Shown one piece after another: positions 21,397-30,088 of a DNA stretch of 31,501 bases; positions within the stretch are counted from its first letter, which is position 1; the number at the start of each line of letters is the position of its first letter. Where the stretch lies: positions 1 through 31,501 of the forward strand of contig CAZWBW010000024.1 of assembly GCA_964632355.1 (NCBI GenBank), given 5' to 3'. The position numbers and the translations under genes are program-made. This stretch comes from JALOAP01 sp964632355 (GTDB lineage Bacteria > Chloroflexota > Dehalococcoidia > Tepidiformales > Tepidiformaceae). Below the pieces are notes generated by a model. It was not told the DNA's origin. It worked only from the letters and a program-made list of their open reading frames with translations, and made no database searches.

Positions 21397-23110
21397 TTAC
21401 GCCTTGAGCCAGACGTCCTCGGCTTCGTCGTAGCCGGCCAGGAACGGGTGCGAGTGCGTGTTCTGCAGCTTGGCGCTGAGAACGTAGTACTGGATGCGCG
21501 AGCCGATCCAGATGGGACCGGGGTTGAGGATGAGTTCGCGCTGGATCTCGTCGACGAGTTCCTCGCGCTCGGCCTGGTCGAGCAGCGTGCGCTGCCGCTC
21601 GAGCATCTCGTCCATCTGCTCGTTCTTGTAGCGCCCGTAGTTGCGGCTGCCCGTCGTGGGGAAGTCGCTGTGGTGGTAGATGAACAGCTGGGCGTCCGGG
21701 TACGGACCCGAGAGGAAGAGCGTCGCAGCGGCGCTGTAGCTGCCTTCGGCTTCGCGGCGAAGCATGACGTTGAAGTCGGTGCCGACGTTCTCGATGGTCA
21801 TGCGGATGCCGACTTCGGCGAGGGCCGGGACGAGCTGGTCGGCGAGCAGGTTGGTCGAGAACGCGGTCGCCGTCATGAGCGTGTCCTCCCAGCCGTCGGG
21901 GTAGCCGGCGGCAGCGAGGAGCTCGCGTGCTTCCTTGAGGTCCTCGTCGCGGCTGCGGAAGCCGGGGAGCGACCCAGTTGGCGGCTGCGGGGCTCATCGG
22001 GCCACCGGGAATACCGCCGCCAGCGAAGACGTTCTCGTAGACGAGTTCGCGGTTCACGGCGCGCCAGATGGCCTGGCGGACGCGCGGGTCGTTGTAGGGC
22101 TCCCTCTCGTGGTTCAGGAGGAGGCACTCGCGCGTCGGGTTCGGGGCGAACAGGATCTGGAAGTCGTTGTTGCCCTGGTATTCGCGGACAAGGTCGGCCG
22201 GCAGGTCGGTGGCGAGGACCTGGCCGGTGCGGAGCGCGTTCGACTTCTGCTGGTTGTCGACCTGGTGCGTCCAGCGGGCGCCATCCCACCATGCCTTGTT
22301 CGGCTTCCAGTAGCCGTCGGCCCGCTTCCGGACTTCCATGCCCTGGCCAGCGGTGTAGCTGACGGGTTCGTAGGCGCCGGAGCCGATGCAGTCCTCGAGG
22401 CCCTGGATCGCTTCGCGGCCGCGCTCGGCGATCTCCTTGGGGATGATGAGGTCGTACTGGTCGGCCATGGCGCGCAGGAGGTCGGCCTGCGGCTGCTTGA
22501 GCTTGAACTGGACCGTCTCGTCGTCGATAGCAGTGATGCTTTCGACGTTGGCGTAGTTACCGCCGCGCGGCGAGCCGACGTCGGGGTCCTTGATGCGCTC
22601 GAAGGTCCACTTGACGTCTTCAGCGGTGACCTTGCGGCCGTTCACCGGTGCGCGGTCGTGGAACTTGGCTTCAGGGTTCAGCTTGAAGGTGACGGTGAGG
22701 CCGTCGTCGGTGATTTCGGGCAGGTCGACGGCCAGGTCGGGCTCGGGCTCGTAGTGTTCGACGCTGTAGCGAACGAGGAAGTTGCCGATCCAGTGCCAGA
22801 GGCCTGCGGATTCGAGCGGCGTGTTCGTGCGGTGGATGTCGAGCACACCACCAATCGGCCCGCCGATGTAGGAGTACATGCCACTGGGCCGTGGAGTTTC
22901 GCCGGCGCTGGGCGTGCTGCCACCCTGCGGCGTGGTATTCGTGCCGTTGCCGCCGTTGCCGCCGTTCCCACCGTTGTCGTCGTCATCGTCGCCACACCCG
23001 ACAAGGGCGAGGCCCGCAGCGCCAACTGCGGCGGTACCGCCGGTCATGAGCACCCGGCGACGATTCGTCCGCCGCTGCCACCAGCGATTCCAGTAGTTGC
23101 TCGAAGTCAT
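21397..23110 (-). CDS. Family 5 peptide-binding lipoprotein, frameshifted
   Basis: Extracellular solute-binding protein of the DppA/OppA family that feeds the adjacent permeases. N-terminus: a Tat-type RRRVLM (18-22) and a lipobox LVGC with Cys39, followed by an Asp/Gly/Asn-rich linker. The binding body runs GGVLDIHRT, EDVKWTFERIKDP, GSGAYEP, NDPRVRQAIWRAVNRE. At about 21973-21975 (a run of three C on the plus strand, GGG on the coding strand) the frame breaks: after AAANW the true continuation SLPGFRSRDEDLKEARELL lies one frame over and runs to the stop at 21397. Deleting one G gives 570 residues, normal for the family. It may be a sequencing error or a recent pseudogene. GGGGGG lies five bases before ATG 23110. 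Confidence 0.88.
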
Positions 23111-23179
23111 GGATACCCCCCTGAAGATGTCGGGCATACGTCCCGCTTACCGACAGGTACGTAACCCGATAGGCATTGG

Positions 23180-23208
23180 ATTCTTGACCTATAGGCGGCT
23201 TGAGTCAA
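23180..23208 (-). promoter_or_regulatory. Candidate promoter of the peptide-transport operon
   Basis: On the minus strand TTGACT (23208-23203) and AAGAAT (23185-23180) are exactly 17 bases apart, about 70 bases before the binding-protein ATG. The -35 box is a 5/6 match and the -10 a 4/6 match to the sigma-70 consensus. Confidence 0.55.
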
Positions 23209-23266
23209 TATCGGATGAATCCATCGCTTATTTCGATGGCCCCACCTAGCAAGAACTATTCAACGC

Positions 23267-24607
23267 CTATTCGCCGCGAGCGCCTTCACCGAGGATGTAT
23301 TCGCGGGCTTCGGCGACGACATAGAGCGAGCCCGTGACACACACGAGGTCCTCGGGGCCGGCGTGCGAAAGAGCCGTGTCGAGGGCGGCGTTCACGCTTT
23401 CGTCCGCCACCGCAGCGGGCCCGAAGAAGCCGATCTGCTCGAGCAGGTCGTAGGGGTCCATCGCCCGGGGGCTGTTGAAGTTTGTGCACACGAAGAGTTC
23501 GGCGAGTTTCGAGAGCTCGCGGCCCAGCCCGCGGACATCCTTGTCGCGCATCATGCCGACCACGAAGTAGCAGCGTTTCCACTCAAGGTAATCGCGGAGC
23601 GCTGTCGCGAGCGCGCGGGCGCTATCGGCGTTGTGGGCGCCATCGGCAACGAGCAGGGGGCGCTGCCCCATGACTTCGAGCCGCCCGGGGACGCGGGTAT
23701 GGGCGATGCCGTCGATGATCGCGGAGTCTTCAATCCGGTGGCCGCGCGAACGCAGGGCGTCGGCCACAGCGATGGCGGTCATGGCGTTGTCGACCTGGTG
23801 ACGGCCGAGCAGCGGGCTGCGGAATTCGCGAACGCCACGCGAGTTTTCAACCCGGAACGATTGTCCGAACACGTACCGTTCGAGCACTTCCGCCCTGTAC
23901 CGGTCGGGAACGTAGATGAACTCCGCGCCGACTTCCTCGCATCGTTCGCGGACAACGTCGACGACTTCGGAGTGGTGCTGGGGAGCGAGGACGCAGACGC
24001 AGCCGGGCTTGATGATGCCGGCCTTGTCGCGGGCGATCTCGGCGGGGGTGTTGCCGAGGATGGCCGTGTGTTCGAGCGAAACCGGGGTGATAACCGCGGC
24101 GTCGATCTCCTCGAACACGTTGGTGGTGTCGAACGTGCCGCCGAGCCCGACTTCGACCACCTGCCATTCGACCCGCGGAACCTGGGCCCGGGTGAGCCAG
24201 AAGAAGAGCGCGGTGAGGATGCCGAAGGTGCTGACGTTCCCGTGGACCGATGCCTGTTCGTCCTCGATGTGCGGGCGAATCGCTTCGAGGGCGGTGGCGA
24301 ACTCGGCGGGGGACACCGCTTCACCGTCGATCGAGATGCGTTCGGTGAACGAGTGCAGGTGGGGGCTGGTGAACAGCGAGGTCGAGTAGGGTTCGCGGCG
24401 AAGGATGCCGGCGATCATCGCGGCGGTGCTGCCCTTGCCCTTGGACCCGGTGATGTGGATGGTGTGGCGCCCGAGTTGCGGGTCGTTCAGCCGCGAAAGC
24501 AGCGACCGCATCGAGGCGAGGCTCATGGTCGGGCTATCGGAGCGCTGGACCCCACGTTCGAGGTCGGTGAACGACAGCAGGTACTCCACGGCCTCGGCGT
24601 AATCCAC
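23267..24607 (-). CDS. folC: Folylpolyglutamate synthase / dihydrofolate synthase
   Basis: A 446-residue Mur-ligase-family enzyme that adds glutamate to folates (and to dihydropteroate) with ATP. P-loop HITGSKGKGSTA (51-62), the FTSPHLHSFTERISIDG box that follows it, VVEVGLGGTFDTTNV (Mg/folate site), HTAILGNTPAEIARDKAGIIKPG with the carbamylated-Lys region, and LLVADGAHNADSARAL plus FVVGMMRDKDV in the C-terminal domain are all diagnostic. The GTG at 24607 (VDYAEAVEYL) is the start; earlier in-frame codons overlap the PNPOx gene and are not protein-like. That gene ends 53 bases upstream on the same strand, so they may be cotranscribed. No ribosome-binding site stands out. Confidence 0.93.
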   Translation of the reverse strand: MDYAEAVEYLLSFTDLERGVQRSDSPTMSLASMRSLLSRLNDPQLGRHTIHITGSKGKGSTAAMIAGILRREPYSTSLFTSPHLHSFTERISIDGEAVSPAEFATALEAIRPHIEDEQASVHGNVSTFGILTALFFWLTRAQVPRVEWQVVEVGLGGTFDTTNVFEEIDAAVITPVSLEHTAILGNTPAEIARDKAGIIKPGCVCVLAPQHHSEVVDVVRERCEEVGAEFIYVPDRYRAEVLERYVFGQSFRVENSRGVREFRSPLLGRHQVDNAMTAIAVADALRSRGHRIEDSAIIDGIAHTRVPGRLEVMGQRPLLVADGAHNADSARALATALRDYLEWKRCYFVVGMMRDKDVRGLGRELSKLAELFVCTNFNSPRAMDPYDLLEQIGFFGPAAVADESVNAALDTALSHAGPEDLVCVTGSLYVVAEAREYILGEGARGE

Positions 24608-24660
24608 GGCGCCGATTGTACTTGGTGCTTGGCGAAGTGGCCGGGGTGGCGGATCGGCGG

Positions 24661-25131
24661 CTACTCGAAGTCGATGACGTGCCGGACGGGTTCGAAGCCG
24701 CGCATCAGGATGAGCCGCCGGGGGTCGATGCAGAACAGCGCGCCGCGGTCGGTGAAGAACGCAGCCATCGGGTTCTTTTCGCGGACCTCTGCGATAAGGG
24801 TTTCGTATTCGGGGTCCGACGATTCGACCTCGCGGGCACGGCCTTCGATCACGATGCGGTTGAAGCTGCTCCAGTCGGTGCGAATGGCCTCGCGGTTGTC
24901 GATGAGGAACGAGACCTCGGGCGTCGCGCGGATGTTGCGCGTGTGCTGGGGGCTGGCGCCGCTTCCGAAGAGTACGCGGCCATCCTGGAGGATGTGGAAG
25001 AGTACGAACGTGACGTAGGGCGTGCCATCTTCGGCGTGCATCGTGGCCAGCGTGCCCCCGAGCTGGCCCCGGGCGATCTCTACGGACTGCGCGAGGATCT
25101 CCTCGCGGGATAGTTGCGGCTGTTGTCCCAT
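24661..25131 (-). CDS. PNPOx-fold (pyridoxamine 5'-phosphate oxidase-like) flavin-binding protein
   Basis: A 156-residue split-beta-barrel protein. GTLATMHAEDGTPYVTFVLFHILQDGRVLFGSGASPQHTRNIRATPEVSFLID is the typical FMN- or F420-binding first half of the superfamily (the SxLxxHTxNI-type segment is PQHTRNIRA), and FFTDRGALFCIDPRRLILMRGF continues the barrel, as in HugZ/heme-degrading and general-stress FMN proteins. Cofactor and substrate cannot be told. A TAGAAT at 25145-25140 lies just upstream of ATG 25131, so transcription may start almost at the start codon. It is divergent from the crotonase gene, 89 bases apart, and upstream of folC. Confidence 0.85.
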   Translation of the reverse strand: MGQQPQLSREEILAQSVEIARGQLGGTLATMHAEDGTPYVTFVLFHILQDGRVLFGSGASPQHTRNIRATPEVSFLIDNREAIRTDWSSFNRIVIEGRAREVESSDPEYETLIAEVREKNPMAAFFTDRGALFCIDPRRLILMRGFEPVRHVIDFE

Positions 25132-25220
25132 TCCGAATGGATTCTACGAGAGCGAACGGCTTCGGGGCCAAAACAGCCGTGGCACGGCATACTGCGGCGG
25201 AACAGCAACGGGAGTGTGCG

Positions 25221-26018
25221 ATGGACTACTCGCGATATCAGCACCTGAAGGTGGAGGTGGAGAACGGCGTCGCGCTGGTGACGCTCAACCGGCCGGAGGC
25301 GTTGAACGCCACGAACAACGTCCTCCACCGCGAACTCACAGAAATCTGGCCGGACATCGACCGCGACCCCAACGTGCGCGTGGCTGTGGTGACGGGCGCC
25401 GGGGACCGCGCGTTTTCGGCCGGCGGCGACCTCGACGACCTGGAGGAGCGCGCGCAGATGCCGGCCGAGGAACGCTTCGAGGCCATCGTGGCGCTGATGA
25501 AGGAGGCCGAGCAACTCGTCTACACCATCGTGAACTGCGACAAGGTGATCGTTTCGGCGATCAACGGCACGGCGGTGGGTGCGGGGCTTGCGGTGGCGCT
25601 GATGGCGGATATCAGCGTCATCGCCGAGGACGCGCGGCTCACCGACGGGCACCTGCGGCTGGGCGTCGCCGCGGGGGACCATGCCGCGATGATCTGGCCG
25701 CTGCTCTGCGGGATGGCGAAGGCGAAGTACTACCTGCTCACGTCGGACTTCATCGACGGGCGGGAAGCGGAGCGCATCGGGCTGGTGAGCAAGTGCGTGC
25801 CGAAGGAGCAGGTACTGCCGGAGGCGATGGCGATCGCGCGGCGGCTGGCCGATGGGCCACAGTCGGCGCTGCGGTTTACGAAGCGGGCCCTGAACCAGTG
25901 GCTCCGGCTCGGCGGGCTCACGTCGTTCGATTACTCGCTGGCACTCGAGATGCTCGGCTTCTTCGGGCAGGACCCGGCCGACGGAATCGCGGCGATTAAG
26001 TCGCGCTGGAACCGGTAG
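25221..26018 (+). CDS. Crotonase-superfamily protein (enoyl-CoA hydratase/isomerase-like)
   Basis: A 265-residue acyl-CoA enzyme of the crotonase fold. FSAGGDLDDL (about residues 71-80) and NGTAVGAGLAVALMADI supply the oxyanion-hole Gly backbone. The two catalytic Glu of enoyl-CoA hydratase are missing: the position of rat Glu144 is Ala (VGAGLAVALMADI) and that of Glu164 is His (DGHLRLG instead of QPEILLG). It is thus probably not a simple hydratase; isomerase, hydrolase or decarboxylase activity remains possible. C-terminal region FTKRALNQWLRLG is normal. Start ATG 25221 with GGGAG six bases upstream. Its 3' end overlaps the convergent gene on the other strand by 88 bases. Confidence 0.88.
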   Translation: MDYSRYQHLKVEVENGVALVTLNRPEALNATNNVLHRELTEIWPDIDRDPNVRVAVVTGAGDRAFSAGGDLDDLEERAQMPAEERFEAIVALMKEAEQLVYTIVNCDKVIVSAINGTAVGAGLAVALMADISVIAEDARLTDGHLRLGVAAGDHAAMIWPLLCGMAKAKYYLLTSDFIDGREAERIGLVSKCVPKEQVLPEAMAIARRLADGPQSALRFTKRALNQWLRLGGLTSFDYSLALEMLGFFGQDPADGIAAIKSRWNR

Positions 26019-26320
26019 CGGCTGCGGGGCCACTCCACCAGCCGCCGGAGGATCTCGCGGAGCCGGGGAGTGGTCCTGAGCGCGTCGCGCATGAGCTCGA
26101 TGTCGGCCTCGTTCATCATGAGGGGCGAACGTTGGAACGCGCCGCGGTGGCTGAACGAGCAGAAGCGGATGCTCCAGCCGCCGGCCGCGGGCCCGTCGGT
26201 GTACTCCATGAGCTGGATGGCGGGCACGTGGTGTTCCGAACGAACCCGTGCCTCTTCGGTAATCAGCCCGCTACCCCAGTGCATCGTGAACGGGCGTGGG
26301 ACGTTCGCGCGCTCGACCAT
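25931..26320 (-). CDS. Protein of unknown function, 129 residues
   Basis: I do not recognise it. The first 110 residues look like a real folded protein: PFTMHWGSGLITEEARVRSEHHVPAIQLMEY, then GGWSIRFCSFSHRGAFQRSPLMMNEADIELMRDALRTTPRLREILRRLVE, a strand-rich part followed by an amphipathic helix. The strongest support is the ribosome-binding site GGAGG eight bases before ATG 26320. Residues about 100-129 are encoded antisense to the end of the crotonase gene, an 88-base convergent overlap, and read less naturally. It is divergent from the SDR gene, 160 bases apart. Confidence 0.6.
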   Translation of the reverse strand: MVERANVPRPFTMHWGSGLITEEARVRSEHHVPAIQLMEYTDGPAAGGWSIRFCSFSHRGAFQRSPLMMNEADIELMRDALRTTPRLREILRRLVEWPRSRYRFQRDLIAAIPSAGSCPKKPSISSASE

Positions 26321-26480
26321 GGTGCGAACCTCCAGCGGAGGGAACTGCGTGGCGGAAATCGTACGCGGGGGGCCGGGAGTCCGCTCGCCGCGGGCGAATT
26401 CGTGCGCATGTCGAAGCGAGCGGTCAGACTAGCGGGGCACAAAACACAGCGGCGCGGGCCGCATGTGAGGAGGACTGACT

Positions 26481-27251
26481 GTGGGAAAGCTCTTTGACCT
26501 GAGCGGCCACGTAGCACTTGTCACCGGAGGCAACGGCGGCATCGGGCTCGGCTATGCCGAAGGCCTTGCACAGGCGGGCGCCGATGTCTGCATCTGGGGC
26601 ACGAACGAGGAGAAGAACCGGAAGGCCGCCGAGCAGCTGAGCCGGCACGGGACGAAGGTCCTGGCGCTGCGCTGCGACGTTTCGAACGAAGAGGAGGTCG
26701 ACAAGCAGTTCGCCGCGACCGTCGAGGCGTTCGGCAAGGTCGACTCGTGCTTCGTGAACGCGGGTGTCGGGCCGAAGCGCCGCGAACCCTTCTGGCTCCA
26801 GACGCGCGAGGACTGGGACCAGGTGTGGGGCGTAAACCTGTACGGTGCGTTCTACACGCTGCGCGCGGCGGCGCGGCATATGGTCGAACGCGGCGAAGGC
26901 GGCCGGCTCATTGCGACATCGAGCGTTTCGACCATGGACGGTGCTCCGCGCAACCAGGCGTACGCGGGCAGCAAGGGCGCGCTCATCGCGGTTATGGCCG
27001 GCCTGGCAGTCGAACTGGCGCGCTACGGCATCACGGCGAACACGATCGTGCCGGGCTGGATCGCGACCGAGATGACGCAGGCGTCGCAGGGTAACGAGAA
27101 GTTCGAAAAGGCGGTCATTGGCCGCGTGCCGTTCCGGCGCTGGGGCACCGGCGACGACTTCTCGGGCATCGCCGTGTACCTCGCGAGCGAGGCGAGCAAG
27201 TACCACACGGGCGACACGTTCGTCATTGACGGCGGCTACACGCGGTTCTAG
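26481..27251 (+). CDS. Short-chain dehydrogenase/reductase (classical SDR)
   Basis: A 256-residue NAD(P)-dependent oxidoreductase. The cofactor motif TGGNGGIG is at 15-22, CDVS near 73 binds the adenine ring, NAGVG follows at about 93, the catalytic Ser lies in ATSSVSTM, and YAGSK gives Tyr161 and Lys165. The segment VPGWIATEM and the end VIDGGYTRF are those of FabG/glucose-dehydrogenase-like members. Substrate unknown. It starts with GTG at 26481 behind GAGGAGG. A strong terminator ends it, so it is a single-gene unit. CDVS and a Thr/Asn after the first strand (WGTNEEKNRK) hint at NADP but do not settle it. Confidence 0.93.
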   Translation: MGKLFDLSGHVALVTGGNGGIGLGYAEGLAQAGADVCIWGTNEEKNRKAAEQLSRHGTKVLALRCDVSNEEEVDKQFAATVEAFGKVDSCFVNAGVGPKRREPFWLQTREDWDQVWGVNLYGAFYTLRAAARHMVERGEGGRLIATSSVSTMDGAPRNQAYAGSKGALIAVMAGLAVELARYGITANTIVPGWIATEMTQASQGNEKFEKAVIGRVPFRRWGTGDDFSGIAVYLASEASKYHTGDTFVIDGGYTRF

Positions 27252-27265
27252 CCAGGAGTGACAAA

Positions 27266-27295
27266 GCGGCCCGCCCCCGAGTGGGGGCGGGCCGC
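27266..27295. terminator. Terminator between SDR and convergent unknown gene
   Basis: GCGGCCCGCCCCC, loop GAGT, GGGGGCGGGCCGC: perfect 13-bp stem followed by TCTTG on the plus strand, 14 bases after the SDR stop. It lies between two convergent stops and can serve both strands. Confidence 0.85.
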
Positions 27296-27317
27296 TCTTG
27301 CATCGCAAACACAGCGG

Positions 27318-28136
27318 TCAGTAATAGTTCGGTTCGCCCAGGTCGACCGCCGCGAGGGCGGGCCACTGGCGGGCGTCGAGTTTCATGATGGCGGCGTATT
27401 TGCGCGCCGTTTCGAGGTGCTGCGGGTCCTTCGTTTCCCGGTAGCGGTTGAACGCGTCGAGCATCTTATCGGCGATGAGGCGCATGTCCATGCCCATCAC
27501 GTAGCGGCTGCTCATCTCGTTCAGGGCATCGACGTAGACATCGAAGAACTGCGAGAGGCGAAGCAGCGTCTCGCGCAGGTCGACCCACTCGGCGAGTTCG
27601 TGGGCAGCGGCCATTTCGTAGTAGCGGCGGCCCAGGGTTTCGATGTAGCTCCGGTCGATGAAGGGAGCGCCGCCCATGATGCCGCCCGCGCGCTTGCGCC
27701 CGAGGCTCTCGGGGAAGATGCCGGAGATGAACAGCGCGTTATCGCCGTAGCGCCGGTAGGTCTCGAACAGGTTCTGGTGCGAGCGAGACGGGTTCGCGGT
27801 CTCCTCCATGAGGTCGCTGAGGTAGGGGATGAAGCCCCTGCGCCTGCCGAGCATCATGTCGCTCGCGCGAAGGTACCGTTCGAGCATCCGGCCGATGTAA
27901 GCGAGCGCGCTCGCGTCGCGGCTCTTGCGCTCGACGTAGAGGACCTTGATGAGGAACAGGTCGATGATGTCGGAGAGCTTGAGGTGGGTGAGCTCGCCGA
28001 TGTCGTCGTAGAAGTCAGAGATCAGCTGGTCGACGCGGCGTGCGAAGGCGCGGTTGGCCACGTTGGTGCCATCGTTCTCGCGGATAGTCTCCCGCAGGGC
28101 ACCGATGTCCTTTGCCAGGAGGTCGGCTCGGGGCAT
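27318..28136 (-). CDS. Alpha-helical protein of unknown function, 272 residues
   Basis: I do not recognise it. It is soluble, almost wholly helical and rich in Arg, Tyr, Leu and Met, with repeated amphipathic stretches such as LKLSDIIDLFLIKVLYVERK, YIGRMLERYLRASDMMLGRRRG, YYEMAAAHELAEWVDLRETLLRLSQFFDVYVDAL and MRLIADKMLDAFNRYRETKDPQHLETARKYAAIMK. No signal peptide, metal motif or nucleotide-binding loop is seen. Strong support for translation: GGAGGTG six bases before ATG 28136. It stands alone between two terminators. The helix pattern would suit a protein-interaction or regulatory role, but that is a guess. Confidence 0.8.
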   Translation of the reverse strand: MPRADLLAKDIGALRETIRENDGTNVANRAFARRVDQLISDFYDDIGELTHLKLSDIIDLFLIKVLYVERKSRDASALAYIGRMLERYLRASDMMLGRRRGFIPYLSDLMEETANPSRSHQNLFETYRRYGDNALFISGIFPESLGRKRAGGIMGGAPFIDRSYIETLGRRYYEMAAAHELAEWVDLRETLLRLSQFFDVYVDALNEMSSRYVMGMDMRLIADKMLDAFNRYRETKDPQHLETARKYAAIMKLDARQWPALAAVDLGEPNYY

Positions 28137-28190
28137 GTCGCACCTCCGAAGTCGGGATCCTCGTGTCCATTCTCATACGGAGATGCAATA

Positions 28191-28219
28191 CGCCCCGTCA
28201 AGCCTCCCGGGACGGGGCG
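28191..28219 (-). terminator. Hairpin downstream of the CapA-family gene
   Basis: CGCCCCGTC and GACGGGGCG form a 9-bp stem with an 11-base loop, about 105 bases after the CapA stop and before the start of the helical-protein gene on the minus strand. No T tract follows. The other 100 bases of this gap show nothing clear. Confidence 0.45.
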
Positions 28220-28324
28220 CGATACGAGAGCTGGCGATTCGCAACAGAGTCTTCACCCCTGGGAGTGCTCCGGCCCTCATTCCACGCTGTTGTTTTACCA
28301 ATCCGGAAGGGCCAGGCGCAGCGC

Positions 28325-30088
28325 TTACTCCTGCGGGGGCAGGTAGGCGTTGAACACGTCCGAGAGGATCTTCCGGCGGAGTTCGCCGTCGACGAACGTG
28401 GGCTTGTACTTGTCCTCGATCTGGTAGGGGACCATGCGCACAGTGATGAGCCGGTCGCCGAGGAACGAGGCTTCGAGCAGGTAGCCCTGCGTGTGCTCGG
28501 GCGTGTGGGTCTGGTCGAAGATGAAGTTCCCGAGCGCATACGCGATAAACGTGTCGCCGCGCGTTTCGACCGCCTGCACGTGGTGCGCCTGGTTGCCGAC
28601 AACGAGGTCGGCGCCTGCGTCGGCGGCGGCGCGCAGAGCCTTGATGCTGCGGGGGCTCGGGTCGTGCGTGTCCTCGGTGCCGGTCTGTACCTGCACGATG
28701 ACCACATCGACCTGCTGCTTGAGCAGCCGGATGCGTTCGGTGAAGCGGTTGAGCGAGAGTTCCTCCGCCGGACGGAAGAAGGCCGGTTCGCCCGCGGCGT
28801 TCTCCTCGGCGTAACTGTCGTCGAGCGGCGCCGTACCGGGGAAATCGTCGGTCGCTTCGAGTTCGTAGGCAGCGACATCGTCGAAACCGAGCACGCCGAA
28901 CGTCACGCCGTTCACTTCGAAGATGGCGGGCGCGAGCGCCTCTTCGAGGTTGCGGCCACCGCCGACGTACTTGATGCCGGCCTCGTCGAGGAGTTCGAGC
29001 GTGCGGAGGAAGGCCTGCGTGCCGCAGTACTCGATGCCGCAGTCGAAGATGTGGTTCGTGGCAACGGTGACGCCATCGATGCCGGCAAGAAGGAGCGCCT
29101 CCAGGACCTCGGGCGGCGAGGACAGGTTCGTCCCTTCGACGCAGAGGTAGGGCGGGTTGATGTCCTGGATACTGCCGTCGAGGGAGCCGAGCGCGAGGTC
29201 GGCCGCGGCCAGGTATTCGCCAACGGGGCCGCGGAGCGCTGCTCCCCAATCGCCAGTCGCCATGATCTGCGCGAGCGAGCAGCGCGACTGGAGGATGTCG
29301 CCGGTTGCGACGACGGTGGTGATCAGCGGGGGTTCGGCGCGCAGGGCAGCGAGGATGCCCGGGGCCGCCTCCTTCCCGGCCTTCGTGATGCCGCGAACGC
29401 TCACCCGCTCGACGAACGGCCAAGCGGCGGGGTCACCGCGGCCGCGCGCGATGTCGATGCCGTCGACGGCGAGGGCGCTCACCGAGGGATGCAGTTCTTC
29501 GACTGGCACGAACGAGATGAAGGCTGCGTCCGGTTCGGCCATGGAAGCGAAGAGCGCGTCGTAGCCGGACCCGGAGAAGGGCTGCGGCGAGGCGCTCGTA
29601 AACGTGGCGATGGCGCGCGAATCGGTCTCCGGCGCGGCAACCACGAACGCCGGTACGCCACCGAGACCGCCGACATCCGCGAACGAGAGCCGGCCAGCGA
29701 GGAGTTCTTCGAGCTGGGCCGATGTCACCGAATCGAGCGCGGCGTGCAGGGGCACGACCGGCACGAAGTAGCCGGTTACCGCGGTTTCGGCGTCGTCGGA
29801 TGGTTCGAAGGAGATGTCGGCGTCTTTCGGGTCGAACGCGCCGCGGAACTGCGCGGGATTCAACCCTCGCGGGAGCTGGCCGGTGAACTGGAGCACCGGC
29901 GCGGCGGACTTATCGCCGCCGGGGAGCGGCGACTCAGGGTCGGCGCCAGCGACAGCGCCCGGGTTGCTGCCCCGGTCGGCGAGCACGACACCCAGCACGA
30001 GAAGCGACGACACGAACGCCATCAGCGAGAGGGCGAACGCGAAGGTCCATGGATCCCGCAAACGCGACGAAGCCACGGGACGGAGCAT
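28325..30088 (-). CDS. CapA-family metallophosphatase-like protein with N-terminal membrane anchor and PBP-like domain
   Basis: A 587-residue protein. Residues about 15-38 form a membrane anchor. Residues about 65-245 resemble a phosphate-binding (PstS-like) domain: VTGYFVPVVPLHAALDSVTSAQLEELLAGRL and AFVVAAPETDSRAIATF match the shape of VPVVxPxNPVxSLTxEQLxxIFxG and SGTxxxF. The CapA domain follows: VVATGDILQSR (about 256), DGVTVATNHIFDCG (NHxxD box), VGNQAHHVQAVE and YALGNFIFDQ. CapA proteins act outside the membrane in poly-gamma-glutamate or capsule export. The usual HWG box is QTG here (VQVQTGTEDTHDP), so a metal ligand may be lost. A CATAAT at about 30135 could be its -10. No other pgs/cap genes are near. 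Confidence 0.85.
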   Translation of the reverse strand: MLRPVASSRLRDPWTFAFALSLMAFVSSLLVLGVVLADRGSNPGAVAGADPESPLPGGDKSAAPVLQFTGQLPRGLNPAQFRGAFDPKDADISFEPSDDAETAVTGYFVPVVPLHAALDSVTSAQLEELLAGRLSFADVGGLGGVPAFVVAAPETDSRAIATFTSASPQPFSGSGYDALFASMAEPDAAFISFVPVEELHPSVSALAVDGIDIARGRGDPAAWPFVERVSVRGITKAGKEAAPGILAALRAEPPLITTVVATGDILQSRCSLAQIMATGDWGAALRGPVGEYLAAADLALGSLDGSIQDINPPYLCVEGTNLSSPPEVLEALLLAGIDGVTVATNHIFDCGIEYCGTQAFLRTLELLDEAGIKYVGGGRNLEEALAPAIFEVNGVTFGVLGFDDVAAYELEATDDFPGTAPLDDSYAEENAAGEPAFFRPAEELSLNRFTERIRLLKQQVDVVIVQVQTGTEDTHDPSPRSIKALRAAADAGADLVVGNQAHHVQAVETRGDTFIAYALGNFIFDQTHTPEHTQGYLLEASFLGDRLITVRMVPYQIEDKYKPTFVDGELRRKILSDVFNAYLPPQE

